A DNA stretch of 7,355 nt from DATGIQ01 sp035295665 (GTDB lineage: Bacteria; Planctomycetota; Planctomycetia; Gemmatales; Gemmataceae): assembly GCA_035295665.1 (NCBI GenBank), contig DATGIQ010000447.1, forward strand, positions 1 to 7,355, written 5' to 3'. How positions within the stretch are numbered: the first letter of the stretch is position 1; every line of letters begins with the position of its first letter. This document shows positions 1-6,372 of the stretch, in pieces. The notes under the pieces are model-generated. The model did no database searches. It was given only the letters and a program-made list of their open reading frames with translations, and was not told where the DNA came from. The position numbers and the translations under genes are program-made.

Positions 1-1355
1 ACAAGCAGCGTAAAGACGATGTCGCGGCGGAGTACCGAGCCCGCTTCGAGGGCAGCGAAGGCATTCTGTTCATCGGCAAGGCCCAGGAGAAGACCGCCGT
101 CTTCCGCACCGAGCGTCGGACCAACCCCACCACGGGGCAGAAGTACGCTTGGCTGATCCGGTCGACCGCGATGGTCAACCACTTTTACTGCTACGCCATC
201 GACGACGATTTCGGCCCGTTCTTCCTGAAGTTCTGCACCTACTTCCCTTACAACGCCAAGCTGTGCCTCAACGGCCATGAATACGTCAAACGGCAACTGG
301 CCAAGGAGGGCATTGCCTTCGAGGCCCTGGACAACGGTGTGCGGAGCTGCGCCGATCCCCAACGCTTGCAGGAACTCTGCGACGGTCTGACCGCTGCCAA
401 GATCGACCGGCTCCTGCGGAAGTGGCTGGCCCGCCTGCCGCATCCCTTCACGCCGGCGGATCGTCGCGCTGGCTACCGCTACGACGTGTCCATCCTGCAA
501 GCAGAGTTTTCCCTCACCCAGGTCCTGGATCGACCGCAAAGCGGACGCATCTTTTTCGAAGAAGTCATCCGCGAGAACCTGGACCTGGGCCGTGCCGATC
601 ACGTGCAACTGATCTGCGCGCGCCGCGTCACCCAGCGTACCCCCGGCCGCTTCCGCACGCGGGTGCTGACCGACGGGGTCGTGCCCACGCTGCACGTCGA
701 CTACAAGCACAGTCGCATCAAGCAATACCACAAGGAAGGGCGTGCCTTGCGCACCGAGACCACCATCAACGACACGCGTGACTTCGGCATCGGCAAACGG
801 CTCTCGAACCTCGCCGCCCTGCGGCAGGTCGGCTTTCAAGCCAACCGACGTCTCTTGCACGTCCAAACCATCAGCCAGGATTGCGCCGTGGGCGAAGACG
901 CGTTTCGTCAGGTCAATGAACCGGTGGTGGTCGACGGTCAGCGGGCCAGCGCCCTGCGTTTCGCCGACGCTGCCGTGCAGACCTTGTTCAGCGCCTTGCT
1001 GGTGTTTCGTCTGCTGCCGCGGGGTTTTTCCAACCGCGACCTTCGCGACCACTGGGCGCCGCTGGTCGGCCGAACAGCCCAGAGCATGAACCAGGGGCAG
1101 ATGAGCTACCACTTGCGGCGCTTGCGGCTGCACGGCCTGATCGAACGGATTCCCCGCACCCATCGTTACCGCGTGACCGACAGCGGTTGGCGGACCGCGC
1201 TGTTCTGTACGCGCACCTATAATCGCATTCTTCGCCCCGGCTTGGCGGTCGTCACGCCGCAAGAAACTTGCACCGACGTGCCCTTGCGCCGTTGCTTCGA
1301 CCGCCTCGATGCTGCCATCAACGACTGGATCGATACTCAGAAAGTACCCACATGA
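1..1355 (+). CDS. Conserved protein of unknown function with C-terminal winged helix, 5' end outside window
   Basis: The frame is open from codon 3-5 to the TGA at 1353-1355, giving 450 visible residues. The ATG at 171 is internal: 56 in-frame codons precede it and read as normal protein (for example GILFIGKAQEKTAVF), so the true start lies left of the window. Conserved-looking blocks include NHFYCYAIDDDFGPFFLKF (about visible residues 59-77), LNGHEYVKRQLAKEGI, a long basic central region, and ETTINDTRDFGIGKRL (about 252-267). Residues around 342-400 (about 1026-1197) have a winged-helix pattern: MSYHLRRLRLHGLIERIP, then a wing ending in YRVTDSG. I have the impression of a widespread uncharacterised bacterial family, but I cannot assign an activity. 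The wing suggests DNA binding, which is inference. No transmembrane segment or signal peptide is evident. Gene debris follows directly, so this may be a mobile or accessory locus. Confidence 0.8.
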   Translation, partial: KQRKDDVAAEYRARFEGSEGILFIGKAQEKTAVFRTERRTNPTTGQKYAWLIRSTAMVNHFYCYAIDDDFGPFFLKFCTYFPYNAKLCLNGHEYVKRQLAKEGIAFEALDNGVRSCADPQRLQELCDGLTAAKIDRLLRKWLARLPHPFTPADRRAGYRYDVSILQAEFSLTQVLDRPQSGRIFFEEVIRENLDLGRADHVQLICARRVTQRTPGRFRTRVLTDGVVPTLHVDYKHSRIKQYHKEGRALRTETTINDTRDFGIGKRLSNLAALRQVGFQANRRLLHVQTISQDCAVGEDAFRQVNEPVVVDGQRASALRFADAAVQTLFSALLVFRLLPRGFSNRDLRDHWAPLVGRTAQSMNQGQMSYHLRRLRLHGLIERIPRTHRYRVTDSGWRTALFCTRTYNRILRPGLAVVTPQETCTDVPLRRCFDRLDAAINDWIDTQKVPT

Positions 1356-1376
1356 AACTTGACTCATGCGCTATGA

Positions 1377-1577
1377 CTTTCGTGGATCAAGAAGCCTAGG
1401 GAGAAAACTAGGGAGAAAACTAGGAAGAAAATTCTGCGATTGGTACGCGAGGAACCCCAAGTATCGACCGACGAACTCGCCCGCAGGCTAGGGATCACGC
1501 GCAAAGGCGTGGAGTGGCACATCAACCGCCTGAAGAAAGACGGTCTGCTCAAGCGTGTAACTCCGGAAGCTCCTTGA
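1377..1577 (+). pseudogene. Winged-helix tail of an AlbA_2/RecG-like or Fic-like protein (5'-truncated remnant)
   Basis: The + strand frame opens after a TGA at 1374-1376 and ends at the TGA at 1575-1577. It reads a basic linker (REKTREKTRKK), then ILRLVREEPQVSTDELARRL, a turn, a recognition helix KGVEWHINRLKKDG and LLKRV. This is the canonical MarR/HTH_24-like winged helix. The preceding EKTREKT repeat linker is typical of the C-terminus of Schlafen-AlbA_2/RecG-like ATP-binding regulators and some Fic proteins. There is no in-frame ATG or GTG and no ribosome binding site upstream of the domain, and the catalytic part is absent, so I call it a remnant. The ATG at 1373 reads a different frame that closes after eight codons at the first repeat unit. 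The last residues (about VTPEAP) probably come from the junction with the neighbouring toxin fragment. Confidence 0.65.
1396..1431 (+). repeat. Three 12-bp tandem repeats encoding the REKT linker
   Basis: Two perfect copies of ctagggagaaaa (1396-1407 and 1408-1419) are followed by a third copy with one G-to-A change (1420-1431). In the winged-helix frame each unit encodes a four-residue REKT-type step. In the frame of the ATG at 1373, each unit contains a TAG stop. Such units expand and contract by slippage. Confidence 0.9.
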
Positions 1578-1608
1578 GGGCTTCCTTATTCAGGACCAGC
1601 TTCCTCAT
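1549..1608 (-). pseudogene. RelE-like toxin N-terminal fragment (3'-truncated)
   Basis: The minus strand ATG at 1608-1606 begins MRKLVLNKEALKELPELHA and then hits TGA at 1551-1549. The start resembles the first strand and helix of RelE/ParE-superfamily toxins (short beta strand, then a KEALKELPEL helix). A complete toxin would be about 85-95 residues, so about 70 are missing, including all catalytic positions. The ATG overlaps the stop of the antitoxin-like frame upstream as ATGA, the usual coupling of a toxin to its antitoxin. That arrangement is the strongest support, since 19 residues alone would not be convincing. The right-hand end of the + strand winged-helix fragment overlaps this frame, so the deletion junction should lie near 1550-1577. 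Confidence 0.5.
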
Positions 1609-1811
1609 TCGAGCCGTTTCAGCCGATCCGTAAGCAGCCGCACGGCTTCGTCATGGCCGACCCATTGCCCCTTGGCTTCGGCCGCCTCAGCCCGCGCCAC
1701 CCAGTAGACGTCTTCGAGCCGTTGCAGGTGGTCGTATTCATGCGGCGAGAGGAAGACGCCGACCGGCTTGCTGCCACGTAGCACCTCGATCGGTTCGTTC
1801 CGAGCTAGGTC
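1605..1811 (-). pseudogene. Phd/YefM-like antitoxin, 5'-truncated
   Basis: The minus strand frame ending in TGA at 1607-1605 reads DLARNEPIEVLRGSKPVGVF, then LSPHEYDHLQRLEDVYWVAR and a tail containing DEAVRLLTDRLKRLE. This matches the second half of a Phd/YefM antitoxin: the beta strand 'P(I/V)xVxRxGKPVGV', the 'LSxxEYxxL' helix and the toxin-binding C-terminal helix. The family normally begins with about 20 more residues forming the DNA-binding N-terminus. Here the frame simply stays open upstream without an ATG and reads unrelated sequence (HKY, preceded by CGSCFS) towards the end of the kinase gene. The only nearby ATG (1813-1811) is out of frame and meets TAG after two codons. Expression as a functional antitoxin is therefore unlikely. 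The frame has no internal stop, so decay appears recent or limited to truncation. Confidence 0.68.
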
Positions 1812-1864
1812 ATATTTGTGCGAAAAGCACGATCCACACTTTAATGCAAAAGAACCGTTGCGTC

Positions 1865-4399
1865 CTATGGCGTCTTTCCCGCCACCGAGACGCTATCCTT
1901 GACACCCTTCCACTCCAGGCGGGCGCACAGGTCGAGGTAGCGCTGCCGCTCCTGCTGCCGTGCCGGCGACAATGTGCTCACGTCTTCCCCGAGCTGTGCC
2001 GCCCAGTGTCGCAGTTCCCCTAACACTTTTGCTTGCCAATCAACGTCTCCCGACCCCAACGCCAGCCTCTCCTTGAAGCACGCCTCCGCCTCGTCCAGCC
2101 GCCCAAGCTCACACAGCCTGCGACCGAGGTGGCGATAGCATGCGTCCAGCTCCCATCGGGAACCCGGAGCTTCGGGCGCGAGAGCAAACGCCTGTCGCTG
2201 CGCAGCCAGCGCGCTGCGGAACGCCCCCAGGGCCTCGTCCGGCTGCTTCAAATCCCAGCGGGTTTTGGCGATCTGGATCCAGGAGCTGCTTAAGGCCTCC
2301 AGGAGATGACCTTCCCTGGGTGCTTCTTGGACCAGCCCCTGCAATACGCGGTTTGTCCCTTCGCACAGGTCAAGGGCTTCCTCGCTTGCCCCAGCTCTAC
2401 GCAGGAAAGCACTGACATTCAAGCCAATATAGGTCAGCTGGCAGCACGTATTGGGCTCGTGCGGCGTCCGCAGGACTAGCTTCTTGAGGATCCCGGCGGC
2501 TTCACGAACGGTGGCCACCACCCTGGGTGACTGTTCAGTCCACCCATGCTTTTCCGCGTCGGAGAGCAGATACGCCACCCGCGCGAGATCGACCAACAGG
2601 TCGCATTCCAATCCTGTTCCTGGCCTGTTTACCTGCTGGCGAATCTTTTCCAGACGCCGAGCCACCTCCACCGACGAACCGTTGCCCGCCACTACGTAGC
2701 CTATTCCCAGATGGTCTCTTTCATGGTGCGCCGGTTCCCTGAGCAGCCCTTGCCAGATGCGCAAGGCCGATGCCATCGACTCTTGTGCCCGATCGGATTG
2801 CCGCCGTTCACAGACCTGCGACAAGAGACCATAAGTGATCGCCATCCAAACGCGGTCATCTGGCTTGCAGTGCCCCTCAGTCTGCAAGCACTCCCACTCC
2901 TTCGCCGATCGTTCCAGGAAAGACTGGCCCTCCAACCCTCGATTCTGGGAAACGCGCGTAGCGCCCAGTTGTGTCAACATGATGGCGCGAAGGATACGAA
3001 GTTCGATGTCCTTCTCCCGCCCTTCGATTAAGCGAGAAAGCCAACTCTCTGTTTCCATCAACACCTGTTCACGGAGCGGCTCCGTCCCCGCAGTCAGGAG
3101 CTGCTGCGGACTGGTATGCTCGATGATACTCCGCAACGCTTTGCAAAGCGCCACGTACTGCTCTTCAGCCTCTTGCCGCGCTGCCTCCTCCTTGTGAAGA
3201 CTGGCCAGGGCCGCTGCTTCGCTGATTTCGGCACGAGCCGCCTGGGCTTCGGCCCGCCGCCACGACACGAAGCTGACGGAAAAGCCGGCGGCCATGACCA
3301 GCACGAGCCCGGCGAGGAGCCCCGCCACCAGCGGCTTGCGGCGGCACCAGCGCCAGCCGTGTTCGAGGGAGCCCACGGGGCGGGCGGCAACCGGCCTTCC
3401 GTCCAGGAATCGCCGAAGATCTGCCGCCAGGGCGGACGCTGTCGGATAGCGCCGCCGCGGATCCTTTTGCAGGCACTTCAGGCAGATGGTTTCCAGGTCG
3501 CGTGCGATCCGGGGCTGAACATGCCGAGGTAGTATCGGTTCCAGGCTGCGGACCTGTTCCAGCGTTTCCAGCGAAGAATCGGCGTGAAACGGCGGACGGC
3601 CGGTGAGCATCTGGTAAAGGATAGCGCCCAAAGCGTAGACATCCGTCCGCGCATCGACGCTCTTGCCATCCGCCTGCTCGGGCGCCATGTAGCTTGGCGT
3701 GCCAATCATCGCCCTGGACTGGGTGCTGGATGGAGCGCCCAGCCGCCTGGCCAGCCCGAAATCGGATATTTTCAGCAGGGGTGCGTCCAGCGCTGCGCCA
3801 GGCACTCCGGAGAGCAGGATGTTAGCGGGCTTCAAGTCGCGGTGGATGATGTTATGACTATGGATGAATTCGACGGCGCAGGCGAGCGTTTCCATCAGCT
3901 GCGCGGCTGTTCTCTCAGCCAGGGGCATCTCTTGCAGCCGCTCTGCCAGATTGCCGCCCTCGGCATATTCGAGAATGAGGAATGGCATGCCGCCAGTTTC
4001 ACCGACCTGCAGGATCTGGACGATGTTCGGGTGATGCAATTGCGCGGCGGCCTCCGCTTCGCGACGGAAGCGTGCCCGATCGTGGGGTTCGGCGTAGTTC
4101 CCGGCCAGGAGTAGCTTCACGGCCACGATCCGCCCGAGCTGGTGTTGCCGCGCCTTGAAGACAACGCCCATGCCCCCCTGGCCAAGCCTTTCCAGCAATT
4201 CAAGATCCGGCAGAGTCGGAAGGGCATCGTTACCCGGCAGGTCATCCGCCGAATCGAGCGTGCCCGAACGCATCGCTTCGAGCAATTCTTGACACCGCTC
4301 ACATGCTTCGATGTGAGCTTCAATCTCGCCAAAGTCCGGTGAGGTGATGCTGCCGCAAACGACCTTTAACACGCGATCACGTGGCGGGCAATCGCTCAT
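1865..4399 (-). CDS. Membrane Ser/Thr protein kinase with N-terminal zinc-binding anti-sigma-like motif and C-terminal TPR-like region
   Basis: 844 residues from ATG 4399-4397, chosen because GGAGG lies six bases upstream and because the longer frame (to 4522) adds low-complexity residues that only mirror the sigma gene. Order: H29-x3-C33-x2-C36, the ZAS/zf-HC2 signature of zinc anti-sigma factors; a Pkn2-type kinase domain, about 68-333; one membrane segment, about 356-378; a charged coiled-coil stretch, about 380-425; then a long helical region with TPR-like pairs near 700-790 (QPDEALGAFRSAL, GRLDEAEACFKERLAL). All catalytic elements are present: GQGGMG loop 73-78, K95 in VAVK, E114, HRD with D188, K190 and N193, DFG with D213, and APE 239-241. 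It should therefore be active. Predicted topology puts kinase and zinc motif in the cytoplasm and the TPR-like part outside the membrane. It overlaps the upstream sigma gene by 23 bp, so the two are surely co-expressed. The sigma factor or its own zinc domain as target is inference. Confidence 0.93.
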   Translation of the reverse strand: MSDCPPRDRVLKVVCGSITSPDFGEIEAHIEACERCQELLEAMRSGTLDSADDLPGNDALPTLPDLELLERLGQGGMGVVFKARQHQLGRIVAVKLLLAGNYAEPHDRARFRREAEAAAQLHHPNIVQILQVGETGGMPFLILEYAEGGNLAERLQEMPLAERTAAQLMETLACAVEFIHSHNIIHRDLKPANILLSGVPGAALDAPLLKISDFGLARRLGAPSSTQSRAMIGTPSYMAPEQADGKSVDARTDVYALGAILYQMLTGRPPFHADSSLETLEQVRSLEPILPRHVQPRIARDLETICLKCLQKDPRRRYPTASALAADLRRFLDGRPVAARPVGSLEHGWRWCRRKPLVAGLLAGLVLVMAAGFSVSFVSWRRAEAQAARAEISEAAALASLHKEEAARQEAEEQYVALCKALRSIIEHTSPQQLLTAGTEPLREQVLMETESWLSRLIEGREKDIELRILRAIMLTQLGATRVSQNRGLEGQSFLERSAKEWECLQTEGHCKPDDRVWMAITYGLLSQVCERRQSDRAQESMASALRIWQGLLREPAHHERDHLGIGYVVAGNGSSVEVARRLEKIRQQVNRPGTGLECDLLVDLARVAYLLSDAEKHGWTEQSPRVVATVREAAGILKKLVLRTPHEPNTCCQLTYIGLNVSAFLRRAGASEEALDLCEGTNRVLQGLVQEAPREGHLLEALSSSWIQIAKTRWDLKQPDEALGAFRSALAAQRQAFALAPEAPGSRWELDACYRHLGRRLCELGRLDEAEACFKERLALGSGDVDWQAKVLGELRHWAAQLGEDVSTLSPARQQERQRYLDLCARLEWKGVKDSVSVAGKTP

Positions 4400-5036
4400 G
4401 CGCGACCTCCAGGCGGCCGGCTTCGCCCCGGCGATACTCCGCAAGCCGCTTCTCGCCTTCCCGCCGCAACCGGCGGCCGGTCCGCTGCGCGGCCATATAA
4501 GTAGCCGCGAAACTCTTGCCAAGTCGTTCTGCAGCTTCCTTGGTGCTCACGCCTGCGATCTCCGTCAGCCAGAACGCTTGCCAGGACTCGGCACTGATCT
4601 GCGCGCGAACCGCTCTCTCGACTCCCGCTGCCATTTCCTTGAGCAGCCGCTCCTTACTCTTACTCTCGCTTTCGCTCTTCCCCCTCGGAGCGGCGATTTG
4701 CTGCAGCCTTTGTTGGCCGCCGTTGCCCCGTGCGCGGGGCGCTCGCGCATTCTGACGCTGGTAGTCAATCGCTTGTCGCCGAACGAGCTGCCGCAACCAA
4801 CCCCGAAAGGTACGGGCGGGATCATACACGAAGTCGCGCAGGCGCACTGTAAGTTTGCACAGCACACGCTGTCCAACCTCCTCCGCTGCCTCCGGTTCGA
4901 GGCCCGACCGCCGGCACGTCGCCTGGATGAGCGCATCATAACGCTTCACAAACGTAATCCACGCCTGGTGATCTCGCCAATCCCGCAATCGGCAGAGGAG
5001 CGACCGGCTGGTTTTCAAGGGGTCGTTGCCTGGCAT
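4377..5036 (-). CDS. ECF-family RNA polymerase sigma factor, kinase-linked planctomycete type
   Basis: 219 residues from ATG 5036-5034, preceded by GGAGG nine bases upstream. An in-frame upstream ATG at 5090 would add 18 residues without family character. Sigma-2 spans about 15-95: W26-x2-FVKRYDALI, then LEPEAAEEVGQRVLCKL (the region 2.2 helix that binds the polymerase clamp), then FRGWLRQLVRRQAIDYQRQ (regions 2.3-2.4, -10 recognition). A low-complexity linker at about 119-130 (SESESKSKE) is followed by sigma-4, about 138-195: ISAESWQAFWLTEIAG, then a helix-turn-helix STKEAAERLGKSFAATYMAAQRTGRRLRR (-35 recognition). It lacks the C-terminal SnoaL-type extension seen in some ECF groups. It is first in a two-gene operon with the kinase. 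Planctomycetes carry many ECF sigma factors paired with such kinases; the promoters recognised here cannot be read from the window. Confidence 0.9.
   Translation of the reverse strand: MPGNDPLKTSRSLLCRLRDWRDHQAWITFVKRYDALIQATCRRSGLEPEAAEEVGQRVLCKLTVRLRDFVYDPARTFRGWLRQLVRRQAIDYQRQNARAPRARGNGGQQRLQQIAAPRGKSESESKSKERLLKEMAAGVERAVRAQISAESWQAFWLTEIAGVSTKEAAERLGKSFAATYMAAQRTGRRLRREGEKRLAEYRRGEAGRLEVAHERLPAT
4406..4410 (-). promoter_or_regulatory. Ribosome binding site of the kinase gene, inside the sigma gene
   Basis: The minus strand reads GGAGG, six bases before the ATG at 4399. It decides the start in favour of the 844-residue product over the upstream in-frame ATG at 4522. Because it lies within the last codons of the sigma gene, ribosomes finishing sigma can reinitiate on the kinase (translational coupling, inferred from the overlap). 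Confidence 0.75.
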
Positions 5037-5045
5037 GGACCATTG

Positions 5046-5050
5046 CCTCC
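5046..5050 (-). promoter_or_regulatory. Ribosome binding site of the sigma gene
   Basis: The minus strand reads GGAGG, nine bases before the ATG at 5036. It supports that start over the in-frame ATG at 5090. Another ATG, at 5043-5041, lies in the spacer but is out of frame. Confidence 0.65.
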
Positions 5051-5294
5051 GTCCAAAGCCCGCACGTTCGTTTTCTGGCCGTCCGATCAATCCGGCCCGT
5101 GCGTGTTAAGGTCGGGCGTATTTACTTATAGGAAAGCGAAGTCGTGCGCTCTCTACACTCTGCCCAGGGCGGAAAGCACCGGCCCAGAATGTACCGCGCG
5201 CATGGTCTCCGCAAGAAAATAACCAGCCGAAGCAGAAGCCGGTGCACTTGCTTCAACTAACCCCGCAGGAGCCCGTTCACAAGGAACGCGTAAC

Positions 5295-5299
5295 AGGAG
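5295..5299 (+). promoter_or_regulatory. Ribosome binding site of the exported-protein gene
   Basis: AGGAG, seven bases before the ATG at 5307, supports that start and places the signal peptide exactly at the N-terminus. Confidence 0.75.
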
Positions 5300-5306
5300 C
5301 CGACCG

Positions 5307-6149
5307 ATGTCCCGCACACCTCTGATCTCCCTGTTGGCCGTGTGCTTCATTGCGCCGGCCGCCAGCCACGCATGGGCCCAGGAGAAGATTGACAAACAAA
5401 TTGCCGCTCTGGAGGCTGCCAAGGCCCAGTTCCTCAAGGACAAGCAGGCGGAGAAACAGAAGGTGCTGAAGAAGTTTGACGCCTGGATCCAGAAGGTCGC
5501 CACGAGCCGTGCGATGAAGGCGGCGGACCGCCTCTCCTTGACCGATGACCTGCGCGAGGAGCGAAAGGTGTTTGCTGAGAAAGAGGACGTGGCGGAAAGT
5601 AGCAGTAACGATGTGCTAAGCGTCATGTTGGAGTATGGGAAGGCGGTCGCAAAGAAGTATAAGCCCGTGTCGAGCATGTTCGATCAGATGATGACCGCGT
5701 GCATCAATGCTGGAAAAACCGAGGAGGCGAAGAAGATCAAGGCCGATATGGAGCTGTTCGAAATCGAGAACCTGCCGGGGCGCAAACATGTTGCCGCCGG
5801 TGTGATCTGGATTGGCTCGCAGCACGAGGGAAACGGTGCGATCCAGTTTCTCTTTCGGGTCACGGAGCTCCACGGCAGTCTATTCAAGGCCCGGATGGAG
5901 AGAAACATTTCCGTGGGCGGGCACCCGATTTTCAATCTTGACTGCCAGCTCGATGGCATTCTGATCAAAGTCACGAACATCACTCCGATGCAGGGTAGTA
6001 TCCCGCTCAAGGAGTGTAGGGGAATCCTCCTCGGGCAAACTCTCCTCCTGCAGCTCACCACGCTGCAGGAAACTACGGTCCCCCGCAGCAAGCAACGCAT
6101 CACAACCAGGAACATCAGCTTCGCCGTGCTGCGAATGCAAAAGAAGTGA
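5307..6149 (+). CDS. Exported coiled-coil protein of unknown function
   Basis: 280 residues with a strong upstream AGGAG. Residues 1-24 look like a Sec signal peptide: a basic start (R3), a hydrophobic core LISLLAVCFIAPAA and a cleavage motif AWA before Q25. Cys13 is not in a proper lipobox (V precedes it), so a lipoprotein is unlikely. Residues about 25-130 are charged and helical (EKIDKQIAALEAAKAQFLKD and following), consistent with a coiled coil. Next comes a short helical hairpin ending GKTEEAKKIKADMELFE, a phrase common in planctomycete exported proteins. The C-terminal half, about 155-280, alternates strands (AAGVIWIGSQ, AIQFLFRVTELHGSLFKARM) and looks like a small beta-sandwich; no catalytic motif is visible. 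It stands divergently from the sigma-kinase operon and upstream of a surface protein gene, suggesting an envelope role. I do not recognise the family. Confidence 0.82.
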   Translation: MSRTPLISLLAVCFIAPAASHAWAQEKIDKQIAALEAAKAQFLKDKQAEKQKVLKKFDAWIQKVATSRAMKAADRLSLTDDLREERKVFAEKEDVAESSSNDVLSVMLEYGKAVAKKYKPVSSMFDQMMTACINAGKTEEAKKIKADMELFEIENLPGRKHVAAGVIWIGSQHEGNGAIQFLFRVTELHGSLFKARMERNISVGGHPIFNLDCQLDGILIKVTNITPMQGSIPLKECRGILLGQTLLLQLTTLQETTVPRSKQRITTRNISFAVLRMQKK

Positions 6150-6154
6150 ATCAA

Positions 6155-6213
6155 CCGGGTTTCCCGGAGACGCGGGCCCGCCGCTGTGTTGTAGCGTGTA
6201 CCCTGAGCGGCGG
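6155..6213 (+). terminator. Possible terminator hairpins lacking a T-tract
   Basis: The two GC-rich inverted repeats (6155-6167 and 6178-6213) follow the TGA at 6147-6149 closely, the expected place for a terminator. Neither has a run of T after it, so intrinsic termination is doubtful. They may instead protect mRNA ends or be chance in GC-rich sequence. Confidence 0.25.
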
Positions 6214-6357
6214 TGGTCCCGATTGGACACGCAGCTCTTCAATCTGGTCAGTACCGTACTCTGGCAATATGAACAACGCTAGCGCCGCCACGGCCATCTC
6301 AGCCATTCACCGATCGATTGAGGCTCGCATAGCCGGCGAAACGGCAACACTTATCTC

Positions 6358-6364
6358 AAGAGGA
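6358..6364 (+). promoter_or_regulatory. Ribosome binding site of the surface protein gene
   Basis: AAGAGGA, eight bases before the ATG at 6373, fixes the start of the long frame that leaves the window on the right. Confidence 0.65.
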
Positions 6365-6372
6365 CTCGTGCC

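Larger units (their letters stand above)
5037..5306. promoter_or_regulatory. Divergent intergenic region between the sigma-kinase operon and the exported-protein gene
   Basis: These 270 bases must hold promoters for both directions. The only AT-rich patch is about 5116-5138, which reads TATTTACTTATAGG on the + strand and contains TATAAG and TAAATA on the - strand. It could supply a -10 element for either gene, but no convincing -35 partner sits at the usual distance, so I assign no exact promoter. A short inverted repeat GAAGCA-N14-TGCTTC lies at 5229-5254, upstream of the exported-protein gene. With six-base arms it may be chance. No ORF with coding character occurs here. Confidence 0.4.
6150..6372 (+). 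other. Intergenic region with two hairpin candidates
   Basis: No credible gene is seen. A weak frame from ATG 6146 has composition unlike its neighbours and no ribosome binding site. Just after the stop of the exported-protein gene is a perfect five-base-pair hairpin, CCGGG-TTT-CCCGG (6155-6167). Further on, CCGCCGCT (6178-6185) pairs with AGCGGCGG (6206-6213) across a 20-base loop. The rest, to 6357, must contain the leader of the surface protein gene unless it is read through from upstream. Confidence 0.5.

Noticed and set aside
171..173. ATG at 171 as start of the first gene
   Set aside because: 56 in-frame codons before it have normal coding character and no stop; it is an internal methionine of a gene entering from the left.
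1396..1431. CRISPR-like or origin iteron interpretation of the 12-bp repeats
   Set aside because: Units are directly abutting without spacers, only three copies, and are explained as a coding linker.
1364..1552. 62-codon minus-strand frame with a hydrophobic FFLVFSLVFSL stretch
   Set aside because: The stretch is the antisense reading of the 12-bp repeats; the opposite strand has a recognisable winged helix.
1818..1830. Small hairpin GTGC-GAAAA-GCAC downstream of the kinase stop
   Set aside because: A four-base stem without a T-tract is too weak to call a terminator.
2546..3031. 161-codon and neighbouring plus-strand frames opposite the kinase gene (also 3584-4114)
   Set aside because: Antisense shadows of the kinase coding sequence without domain pattern.
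4400..4522. N-terminal extension of the kinase to the ATG at 4522
   Set aside because: These codons overlap the sigma helix-turn-helix in another frame, have no family character, and a good ribosome binding site sits before the ATG at 4399.
4344..5222. 292-codon plus-strand frame opposite the sigma gene
   Set aside because: It is antisense to a clear ECF sigma factor, has no ribosome binding site or domain pattern, and long shadows are common in high-GC DNA.
5176..5245. Inverted repeat GCACCGGC (5176-5183) and GCCGGTGC (5238-5245)
   Set aside because: Eight-base arms 54 bases apart are expected by chance about once in an intergenic region of this size; no other support.
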